From the NCBI RefSeq assembly GCF_905373215.1, contig NZ_CAJPRT010000006.1, positions 58,082 to 122,081 of the forward strand: a stretch of DNA of 64,000 bases, written 5' to 3'. A program made the translations under genes and the position numbers. Positions 43,156 to 50,638 of the stretch are shown one piece after another (the stretch's first letter is position 1; the number at the start of each line of letters is the position of its first letter). Source of the stretch: an uncultured Campylobacter sp. (GTDB lineage: Bacteria; Campylobacterota; Campylobacteria; Campylobacterales; Campylobacteraceae). Under the pieces are notes generated by a model that did not search any database, was not told the DNA's origin, and saw only the letters and a list, made by a program, of their open reading frames with translations.

Positions 43156-45237
43156 ATGCAAAATTTTAAAATTTTACATGAGACTAAAACTAGACTACGC
43201 ATAAAGGTCGCGGGCTTTAAAGGGCTTGATACGAGCGCACTACAAAAATCAGCTGCGAGGCTTGAGGGCGTAACTGAAGCTAGATTTAACGCTAAAATCG
43301 GCTCTTTGATCCTTAGGCTTGACGCAGGTGTAGATAAGGCAGGAATTCTAAAGCAACTTGAAGATTTAAATTTAAGCGAACTAAAATCAATTATCCCCGC
43401 TAACCATAAAAATTTGCCAAGCAAAAACGAATTTATTTTAGCGCTTCTTGCGTTGGGGGGAAATTTAATCTTTCGCACTTCGCCTTTAGCGCGCGTATTT
43501 AGCATCGTAGCGTGCATGCCTATCTTAAAAGAGGGCATTAAAGAAAGCTTTCGTCATGGACTTACTTCAAAGGGCTTGGAGGCTGCTGCTGTCGGAATTT
43601 CTCTCGCGCGCGGAGATATCTTTGCCGCAAACAGCACCAACGCGATGCTTGCTCTTGGCGAATATATGGAGGAGAGCACCGTTTATAAAAGCGACGATCT
43701 TATCCGCGAGCTCGCTCGCCCGGACATCGTCGAGGCGTGGGTCGAGATAGATCAAAACGGCAAAAAGACCGAGGTCAAAATCGCAACTTCTAAGCTAAAG
43801 GTAGGCGATATCGTGGTCGTGGGAGCGGGCGACGTTATAGCCGTGGACGGACACGTCGTAAGCGGCGAAGCGATGATAAATCAAGCCAACATGACGGGCG
43901 AATCGGTCGCGGTGAAAAAATCCCGCGGCGATAGCGTGCTAAGCGGCACGATCGTAGAGGAGGGCAGGATCCGTATCTGGGCGGAAAACGTCGGCGAAAA
44001 CACCTCCACGCAGCGCATCAAGCATTACATCACGGCATCTCTTAACGAGCGCTCCAGCATCGGCATGCATACGACTCACTTAGCCGACAAGCTCGTGCCG
44101 GTAACCTTCGGGCTTGCAGGCGTGTCCTATCTGATAAATCGAAATTTTATGACCGTAGCTTCGGTGCTGCAGGCGGACTACTCGTGCGCGCTTAAGCTGC
44201 CTACGCCGGTTGCTTTTAAATCAAGCATTTCAAAGGCGGGCAAGAACGGGATTTTGATCAAAGGCGCCAAGGCTCTTGAGTCGCTTGCGAGCGCCGACAC
44301 CTTCGTATTTGATAAGACGGGCACGCTTACGTACGGCAACCTGGAGGTCGCCGAGATCATATCGTTTGACGAGCGCTTTAGCAAAAACGATATTTTAAAT
44401 TTAACCGCGAGCGCCGAGGAGCATTACTTTCATCCCGTAGCCGAGGCGATCGTGGATGCGGCTAAAAAGCACGGCTTTATCCACAAACACCACGACGAGG
44501 TGGAATTCGTCGTCGCTCACGGCGTAAAGACCAGCATCGAGGGCAAAAAGCTCATCATCGGCTCGCGCCACTTCCTAGAGGACGACGAGATGATCTCGTT
44601 TGCGGCACATGAGCAGACCATCGATCTTGCGATGCAAAAGGGGCTCGCGCTGCTTTACATCGCATTTGACGGCAGACTTTTGGGGCTCATCGGGCTTAGA
44701 GACGAAGTGCGCGCAAACGCCCGCACCGTCATCGCTAGGCTCCGCGAGTTGGGCGCTAAACAGATCGTCATACTAAGCGGCGACGTGAGCTCAAAAGCCC
44801 GCGCCGTGGCCAAAAAGCTCGGCGTAGATCGCTATTATGGCGAGCTGCTGCCGACGCAAAAGACCGAAATCTTAGAGCAGTTAAAAGCCGAGGGGCGAAA
44901 GGTGGTCTTCGTGGGCGACGGCATAAACGATGCGCCGAGCCTGATGAAGGCAGACATCGGCATCAGCATGCTAAACGGCGCCGAGATTGCCAAGGCTTCC
45001 GCGCAGATTGGGCTCTTGAAAAACGATATCGAGGGCGTCGCGCAGGTAAAGGCGCTGGCCAACGACACGCTGCGGCTCGTAAATCGAAATTTTAACGCCA
45101 CCGTGGGGATAAATTCGATCATTTTATTTTTGGCGACCTTCGGCGCGCTAAGTCCCGTAGCTACGGCGCTGCTGCATAACGGCACGACGATAGGACTACT
45201 ACTAAATTCCATCAAAGGGGTAAAATTTGAGCATTGA
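43156..45237 (+). CDS. P1B-type heavy-metal ATPase with atypical YSC transport motif
   Basis: 693-residue metal-translocating ATPase. Residues 1-85 are an HMA-like domain without CxxC. The actuator domain has TGES at 247-250, the phosphorylation site is DKTGTLT at Asp386, an HP motif lies in EEHYFHPVAEA near 425, and GDGINDAPSL near 588. The transmembrane metal site normally reads CPC; here the aligned residues are Tyr342-Ser343-Cys344 in DYSCALKLPTP. The last helix has LLHNGTTIGLLLNS, recalling the HEGGT/HEGST type of cobalt ATPases. The N-terminal membrane region looks shortened. Metal specificity cannot be assigned. It overlaps the last cluster gene by 11 bases. Confidence 0.9.
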   Translation: MQNFKILHETKTRLRIKVAGFKGLDTSALQKSAARLEGVTEARFNAKIGSLILRLDAGVDKAGILKQLEDLNLSELKSIIPANHKNLPSKNEFILALLALGGNLIFRTSPLARVFSIVACMPILKEGIKESFRHGLTSKGLEAAAVGISLARGDIFAANSTNAMLALGEYMEESTVYKSDDLIRELARPDIVEAWVEIDQNGKKTEVKIATSKLKVGDIVVVGAGDVIAVDGHVVSGEAMINQANMTGESVAVKKSRGDSVLSGTIVEEGRIRIWAENVGENTSTQRIKHYITASLNERSSIGMHTTHLADKLVPVTFGLAGVSYLINRNFMTVASVLQADYSCALKLPTPVAFKSSISKAGKNGILIKGAKALESLASADTFVFDKTGTLTYGNLEVAEIISFDERFSKNDILNLTASAEEHYFHPVAEAIVDAAKKHGFIHKHHDEVEFVVAHGVKTSIEGKKLIIGSRHFLEDDEMISFAAHEQTIDLAMQKGLALLYIAFDGRLLGLIGLRDEVRANARTVIARLRELGAKQIVILSGDVSSKARAVAKKLGVDRYYGELLPTQKTEILEQLKAEGRKVVFVGDGINDAPSLMKADIGISMLNGAEIAKASAQIGLLKNDIEGVAQVKALANDTLRLVNRNFNATVGINSIILFLATFGALSPVATALLHNGTTIGLLLNSIKGVKFEH

Positions 45238-45724
45238 AGATAAAATTTTGGATCTAAATTTTCAGCGCAAAGCGGCTAAAGTGACGCTGGGATTGAGTAT
45301 GGGTATCACGGCTCTAACCGCGCTGAATATGAACTCGCGAATGTCGCAGCTGCATAAAATTTCAGGTCTAGTGATGCTAGGATGCGCGATTTGGCACGCT
45401 AGCCTTTACGGCTCGCCATACAGCGAGTTTTTGAAAAACAGAAAGGCCAAAGCGCTAACCTTAAGAAACGAGAATTTTGATTTAAATCCCGCTGCCGATA
45501 CGATGTACGGCGCGGCGGATGTCGCTAGCGCAACCGGCGCTGCCGCCGCATTAACAGGCGCTGCGAGTGCCGTAGCGGCTGCCGCCGGCGCGGCGGGAGG
45601 TAAAGGCGGGTCTGCTCGCTCTAAGACGGCGGGCGGTAAGACCAAGTCTGCAAAATCTAACAAAGCAGGCGCGACGCAGACCGCACCGAAAACGCGCCGC
45701 CGTACGCGCAAGAGCGACGCCTAA
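45227..45724 (+). CDS. Small membrane protein with basic Ala/Lys tail, last gene of the metal cluster
   Basis: 165-residue protein starting at TTG 45227 inside the ATPase 3' end. The N-terminal half has two hydrophobic helices (KVTLGLSMGITALTALNM and ISGLVMLGCAIWHASLYG) with a histidine in each connecting region. The C-terminal half is Ala/Gly-rich, then strongly basic (SKTAGGKTKSAKSNKAGATQ; PKTRRRTRKSDA). The tail shares its style and a GATQ motif with the 41863 product. Function unknown; co-translation with the ATPase suggests a partner or accessory. Confidence 0.65.
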   Translation: MSIEDKILDLNFQRKAAKVTLGLSMGITALTALNMNSRMSQLHKISGLVMLGCAIWHASLYGSPYSEFLKNRKAKALTLRNENFDLNPAADTMYGAADVASATGAAAALTGAASAVAAAAGAAGGKGGSARSKTAGGKTKSAKSNKAGATQTAPKTRRRTRKSDA

Positions 45725-45792
45725 AGCTGTAACTGGTGCGGTAAGACCTTACAACTGATTAAAATTTTATAGTAAAACGTTTTGATAGGCTA

Positions 45793-46716
45793 TTAAAAAG
45801 ACCCCGTCTTGCATAAATTATTTATATCGTCCACATTTTCTTTTATATATTTTTGGATGTCGTGAGGGTAATAGCTTTGTAGCGGTTTTCCCGCTTTGTC
45901 GTATTGGTCTATATGTGTTAGCATTCCGTCTTCATTGCATTCTATGTATTCTTTTTCTCCATTACTATTTATTGTTGATGCACTTTGTATATATCCGTTC
46001 TTATACCAACTACGCGATGTTCCATCGCTATTTTCTTCTAATTGTTGTTGACCATTTTCATACCAAGCACGACGACGAAACGGTCCTTCCTTATTGTATT
46101 CATCTCTTTGTTGACCATTTTCATACCAATATTTACTATTACCATTGCCATCATCTTGAGATTCTAACTGCCCGTTTTCGTAATATTCCACATAACGTTT
46201 TTTTCTATAGCCATCTTCGTAGTCGGTTTCGCTTTTTTTCTGTCCGTTATCATACCAGGACATAGTTTTTAAAAGAATTCCTTTATCGTCATATATATTT
46301 TCTTTTATAGGCGTTCCGTTTTCATTATATGTTTTAACAGAGCCTATAATCTTATTATCCTTGAAATTTCCCTCAGTTAGTGTTTTAAAAAAGTTATTAT
46401 TTTCCTTAAAAGACCCATCTTTTTTACCATTTTTATATCTTATTTCTAGTTTAAAATCACCATTTGGGTACCATTCTCTTACAATTCCATGAATTTGCCC
46501 CACTTCGTTATAGGGAACTTCTCTTACCAGTGCACCATTTGCGTCATGAAATTGTCTGACCTCCTTTACATCGCCGCTTTGCCCTTCCATATCGCCATCA
46601 CAACCGTGACGTAGATGCTATGCGAGTAGAAATTTAGATAGGCTTTGCCCTTTCATATCGCCATCACAACCGCACATAAAAATCATTAGATAAGAGATGA
46701 TTATAAATTTTTTCAT
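45793..46716 (-). pseudogene. MORN/YwqK-like lipoprotein gene interrupted by a stop within direct repeats
   Basis: The main open frame (45793-46590, 265 residues) carries repeated W/YYENGQ-type MORN variants (REWYPNGDFKLEIRYKNGKK, SWYDNGQKKSETDYEDG, YYENGQLESQ, WYENGQQRDEY), as in YwqK-type proteins. Upstream in the same frame, ATG 46716 with AAAGGG begins a lipoprotein signal peptide (MKKFIIISYLMIFMCGC), but a TAG at 46620-46618 stops it after 32 codons. The stop lies in 35 bases between two 31-bp direct repeats. Removing the 66 bases would give an intact 285-residue lipoprotein without shifting the frame. As it stands, the body could only start at the internal ATG 46590 and would stay cytoplasmic. 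Confidence 0.75.
46576..46672 (-). repeat. 31-bp direct repeats flanking a stop codon in the MORN gene
   Basis: Copies at 46576-46606 and 46642-46672 differ at one base (TTCC against TTTC). Both encode GCDGDM(E/K)GQS in the same frame. The period is 66 bases, exactly 22 codons. The intervening 35 bases carry an in-frame TAG. Confidence 0.9.
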
Positions 46717-46744
46717 TTTTGACCCTTTAAATTTTTAAAGTAGT

Positions 46745-47062
46745 TCATGGCTTTTTTATCCTCTCACTTTTACATATTACCTCTCCATTTGGATTTTTAT
46801 TTGTTAAGATCGTTTGTAGAAAACTCTCGCTAAAATACCAAGGCGGCCTAACATATCCTTCACGTGGGTATCCCGTGCGGCTTTTATTACCTTTCTTATC
46901 TATAATCCATCTTATTCCAATAGATTTTTCTTTAATATCTTCCATTTCTTCGGCTGTTCCGAAAACCACGCAAAACCAATCGTCTTTATATAGACACTCT
47001 AGTGCCTCATCGTTTTCATACGGGAAAAATTTCTCGCACTCTTTTATATTGTCTTTATTCAT
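46745..47062 (-). CDS. Hypothetical protein
   Basis: 105-residue soluble protein, not recognised. It is rich in Glu, Lys and aromatics (CEKFFPYENDEALECLYKDD; GYVRPPWYFSESFLQTIL), with no signal peptide or membrane segment. TAGGAGT precedes the ATG, and a TATAAT on the minus strand lies at 47092-47097. It is AT-rich like the MORN gene downstream, with which it may be cotranscribed, and it diverges from the small helix-turn-helix gene across a palindrome. Confidence 0.6.
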   Translation of the reverse strand: MNKDNIKECEKFFPYENDEALECLYKDDWFCVVFGTAEEMEDIKEKSIGIRWIIDKKGNKSRTGYPREGYVRPPWYFSESFLQTILTNKNPNGEVICKSERIKKP

Positions 47063-47121
47063 TTTTTACTCCTACAAAAAATTTGATTGGAATTATATTA
47101 AATATAATATAAATACAAACT

Positions 47122-47150
47122 TATAAAGCATAACATTTATGCTTTATAAT
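47122..47150. promoter_or_regulatory. Perfect palindrome between divergent genes, probable operator
   Basis: Arms TTATAAAGCATAA and TTATGCTTTATAA (13 bp, perfect) flank a 3-base centre. The right arm overlaps a TATAAT at 47146-47151 that would drive the small helix-turn-helix gene at 47228. The divergent gene's -10 box is about 25 bases to the left. This suits a repressor site controlling both genes. Confidence 0.55.
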
Positions 47151-47227
47151 CCTAAGAATAGTAAATATTATGCTGTTAGAAATTTAATCTCTTTTTTATA
47201 GTCTATGATTAAAAAAATGGGGCGAAA

Positions 47228-47428
47228 ATGACAAAAAGAGATATAGCCGGATATTTGGGCGTCGATGTGCAAACGCTTAGGAACTGGAAAAAGACGCGAC
47301 CTAATTTGTATCGCGTCATAATGCAAGGTCTTGCGATAAACGATGCCATCGAGCATATGCGCAAAAGCTACGAAAAGCTTTTAGAATTTTCAAACGAAAC
47401 TAAAGATAAAAATACGAAAACTCTTTAA
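47228..47428 (+). CDS. Small helix-turn-helix protein
   Basis: 66-residue protein. Residues 4-30 (RDIAGYLGVDVQTLRNWKKT) form a helix-turn-helix of the excisionase or transposon-resolvase-like type, followed by an amphipathic helix (DAIEHMRKSYEKLLEF) and a charged tail. It is probably a DNA-binding regulator of its own promoter region. The ribosome binding site is weak (GGGGCG). It lies in an AT-rich accessory pocket before tgt. Confidence 0.65.
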   Translation: MTKRDIAGYLGVDVQTLRNWKKTRPNLYRVIMQGLAINDAIEHMRKSYEKLLEFSNETKDKNTKTL

Positions 47429-47528
47429 TCTTATTGACGTTGTGTTGCGCGTTTGCACAGCATTCTTAAAATTTTGGCTTTAATACTATAAAATTCCTTA
47501 ATTTACCTGCCGCAAATTTAAATTTCGC

Positions 47529-47534
47529 TACAAT
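47529..47534 (+). promoter_or_regulatory. Putative -10 box of tgt
   Basis: TACAAT, 57 bases before the tgt ATG, in a T-rich context with no clear -35. Confidence 0.3.
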
Positions 47535-47590
47535 CGCTTTTTAAAATTTTGCGCCAAGTACGCGCAAGAAGCTAAATTTAAAGGATCAAG

Positions 47591-48757
47591 ATGGATTTTA
47601 CGATAGACGCCGCGGACGGCGCGGCGCGCGCCTGCACGATCCGCACGGCGCATAGCACGATCCACACCCCCGTTTTTATGCCGGTCGGCACCGTGGGCGC
47701 GGTCAAAGCGCTCGATGCGACGGACGTAGAGTATCTTCTGGGCGCGCAGATCATCCTTGCTAACACCTATCATATGTATCTGCGCCCCGGCTCGCGGGTA
47801 GTGGCGGAATTCGGCGGGCTGCACGGATTTACGAAATTTACCCGCAGCTTTTTGACCGACAGCGGCGGCTTTCAGGCGTTTAGCTTGCGCGCAAACACCA
47901 AAAACGACGAGGGCGGCATAAAATTTAAAAGCCACATCGACGGTAGCACGCATTATTTCACGCCGCGCTCGGTGCTAGATACGCAGTATGAGCTAAACTC
48001 CGATATTATGATGATTTTAGACGATTTGGTGGAGCTGCCGCGCGAGCCGGGCGCGCTTAGCAGCGATGATAGATCGCGGCTTAAAAAGCGGATCGATCTA
48101 AGCGTCGCGCGCACGATAAAATGGGCTCGCGAGGCGATAGATTATCACGAGGCCATGAAATCTCGCGGCCTGCACACTCATCAAAACATCTTCGGTATCA
48201 TACAAGGCGGCACCGACCCGCAGGCGCGTAAATTTTGCGCCGAAGCGCTGTGCGAGATGAGCTTCGACGGGCTTGCGATCGGAGGGCTTAGCGTGGGCGA
48301 GAAAAACGAGCTGATGTACGAAACCGTCGAGGCCATGATGCCATACGTCGATGCGGCGCGACCGCGATATTTGATGGGGGTTGGCACGCCTGAGGATCTT
48401 GTAGAAAACGTCGCTCGCGGCGTGGATATGTTTGACTGCGTGATGCCTACGCGCAATGCCCGCAACGGCACGCTATTTACGAGCTTCGGCAAGATTAGCA
48501 TCAAAAACGCGGGCTTTATTAGTGATCACGATCCGATCGATCCGCACTGCGACTGCTACACGTGCAAGCGCTTCAGCCGCGGCTACCTAAATCATCTATT
48601 TCGCGCGAGAGAGCTTAGCTTTTACCGCCTCGCAAGCATTCACAATCTGCATTATTACCTGCGCCTTGCCGCGGATATGAGAGAGGCGATCGTGCACGGG
48701 CGGTTTGCGGAGTTTAGGCGGGAATTCTACGCCGCACGAAGCGGGGCGCGAGATTAA
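47591..48757 (+). CDS. tgt: Queuine/preQ1 tRNA-ribosyltransferase
   Basis: 388-residue tRNA-guanine transglycosylase. It swaps guanine 34 of GUN-anticodon tRNAs for the queuosine precursor preQ1. Active-site segments are FMPVGTVGAVKAL, LTDSGGFQAFSL with the catalytic-region Asp, FGIIQGGTD, GLAIGGLSVGE, and MFDCVMPTRNARNGT with the nucleophilic Asp. The zinc site is in HCDCYTCKRFSR and the following His. Length is normal. In H. pylori tgt (HP0281) sits beside the COG3400-aroB block; here the two are about 7 kb apart. Confidence 0.97.
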   Translation: MDFTIDAADGAARACTIRTAHSTIHTPVFMPVGTVGAVKALDATDVEYLLGAQIILANTYHMYLRPGSRVVAEFGGLHGFTKFTRSFLTDSGGFQAFSLRANTKNDEGGIKFKSHIDGSTHYFTPRSVLDTQYELNSDIMMILDDLVELPREPGALSSDDRSRLKKRIDLSVARTIKWAREAIDYHEAMKSRGLHTHQNIFGIIQGGTDPQARKFCAEALCEMSFDGLAIGGLSVGEKNELMYETVEAMMPYVDAARPRYLMGVGTPEDLVENVARGVDMFDCVMPTRNARNGTLFTSFGKISIKNAGFISDHDPIDPHCDCYTCKRFSRGYLNHLFRARELSFYRLASIHNLHYYLRLAADMREAIVHGRFAEFRREFYAARSGARD

Positions 48758-49444
48758 ATTTTAGTAGGCGAGGGCGTGGAATTTAGCGCGGTAGTTAAAT
48801 TTAGCCGCGGCGGCAACGAGCGGAATTTTAATACGGCGCGCGGACGGCTAAATTTAAACGCGACAAAATTTTGGCAGTGAAATTTTAAGAGCTGCGGCGC
48901 GTGGAGCTTGTAGCTTTAAATTTGATTTGAATCCGCACTTAGGCTTTGGCATCAATTAGAATTTTATTTCAGCAAAATCTTATTATGATAGAGCTATGTC
49001 TTGGAATTTCGCCGTAGAATATGAGATAAAATTTAGTTTTGAAGCTTTGCGCTAAGTTGCGTGGATAAAATTCTGCGTTGATATGCGCTGAGCGTGCGAG
49101 ATTTAAAGATGGATTTTAGTAGTAGAATTTAAAGCCGTGATATCAATTGCCACAGCTTTTGTCAAATAAGGGGCATTGCATCGAAATTTCGCAGGCATTG
49201 GTGTTATTTTTGTAAGCCGTGCGTTACGCGTATAAAACACATATATTGCTTTATGGTATGATCTACGCCTAAAATTATAGAATTTTATTGCGATAAAATT
49301 TTAATGCGGTAGAATTTTACTTTGATAAAGTTCAAATCCCCGTTAAATTCTGTCGTCGTGCTAAATTTTGCGATGAAATTTTGAGCAGAATTATATCATA
49401 GTAGAATTTCATCGTAACTAAATCTGCGGTAAAATTTTGTAAAA
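48758..49444. other. Gene-free stretch after tgt
   Basis: About 690 bases without a supportable gene. It is repetitive in texture, with many AAATTT, AGAATTTTA and GATAAAATTT words, notably TAGAATTTTA/GTAGAATTT variants from about 49110 to 49440. It separates convergent genes, but no good terminator hairpin stood out. Confidence 0.45.
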
Positions 49445-50578
49445 TTATTTTTTAATCCGCCTTATCATGCAAAATCCAAGGAAATAAAGTGGCGACATAA
49501 CGATAAAAATTATGATGTATCTCCATGCCGTGCTTGCAAAAAATAGTCCCGTTAGCTCCATAAATTTCATCGACGCGCCAGTATAGCGGTCGCCGATGCC
49601 GATGAAAATAATAGCCGCGAGCTCCACAAGCAGCGCGGGGGCGAATAGGATCGAGCCTGCAGTTTTGAAAAACATAAACGCAAATGCCTTGAACTTATAA
49701 TAAAACGAAATGAGCCCAAATCCGATCACGCCGCAGATGAAAATCTGCTCGAACTCATCCAGCCCCAGGCTCTTATCCTGCAGGATCGTAGAGATGACGC
49801 ACAGGATGATAAAGACGTTGTAATTCGCCATTTGACGCATCGGGTATTGATCGTGCGTCGCTATGGAGAGTAGGTTTATCGCGCGGTTAAGCGGCAGCAG
49901 ATAAAATAGCGCAAAACTAAGAAAAATTAGCAGGTCCATCACCATATAAACCGTATCTTGATTGACGTAGTCTTGGATCTGCGAAAAAGATAGAAATATG
50001 CTTGCGATTTGTGAGCGGAATATCAAAATAATGACTATCGGCACTATGGGCAGGATTATGGATTTAAGCCCTTCCTTGCGGATAGATGAAGTATAAATTT
50101 TACTCTCGACGCTTTGCGTAGTGCGCAGATCGTCTGTTTGGACGAACTCAAATCCAAAGAATTTCGGTTTTTTTGCACTCGTAGGCTTAGCTTTGCGGTT
50201 AAATTTAAAATTCTTAAATTTTTTTGCGACTTTCGCTCCTTTTACGGCGGATCTATCCTCTGCGATATTTTCGGTGGAGCTTTGAAAGGATGGCGTTTCG
50301 GATATATTATTTTCTGCGAAATTCTTATCGCCAAAAATTTCATCGTTTTGCTTTGCAGATTCTTTTGGCTGTGGGACTACTTTTTGCGCTACACGGTCTT
50401 TGGATTTAGAGCCCTCGACGCGCTTTATATTTATCGCGCTGGATGCTAGCGTGTCGAAGCTTACCTCATCGCCGTCGGTTAGGCTAGGATCGCGTTCGCC
50501 AAGCATTTCGTAGCTATACTCGACCCCGCCTGTGGCAACTATGACATTTTCACCTCTGATAAATCCGATAAGTCTCAT
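49445..50578 (-). CDS. Multi-pass membrane protein with an N-terminal OB-like domain, unknown function
   Basis: 377-residue protein. Residues 1-55 (MRLIGFIRGENVIVATGGVE to VSFDTLASSAINIKRVEG) look like a small beta-barrel of cold-shock or OB type. A charged linker (about 56-150) is Lys/Glu/Asn-rich. The C-terminal 220 residues contain about five transmembrane helices (IILPIVPIVIILIF, VYMVMDLLIFLSFALFYLLP, MANYNVFIILCVISTIL, FICGVIGFGLISFYY, AWRYIIIFIVMSPLYFLGF). I do not recognise the family. It is a single minus-strand gene ending before the AAATTT-rich gap. Confidence 0.75.
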   Translation of the reverse strand: MRLIGFIRGENVIVATGGVEYSYEMLGERDPSLTDGDEVSFDTLASSAINIKRVEGSKSKDRVAQKVVPQPKESAKQNDEIFGDKNFAENNISETPSFQSSTENIAEDRSAVKGAKVAKKFKNFKFNRKAKPTSAKKPKFFGFEFVQTDDLRTTQSVESKIYTSSIRKEGLKSIILPIVPIVIILIFRSQIASIFLSFSQIQDYVNQDTVYMVMDLLIFLSFALFYLLPLNRAINLLSIATHDQYPMRQMANYNVFIILCVISTILQDKSLGLDEFEQIFICGVIGFGLISFYYKFKAFAFMFFKTAGSILFAPALLVELAAIIFIGIGDRYTGASMKFMELTGLFFASTAWRYIIIFIVMSPLYFLGFCMIRRIKK

Positions 50579-50638
50579 ATACTAACATTCCCCGATTTTT
50601 TAATGAGAAATATTAGTCAAAATGAACTTAAAAAACGA

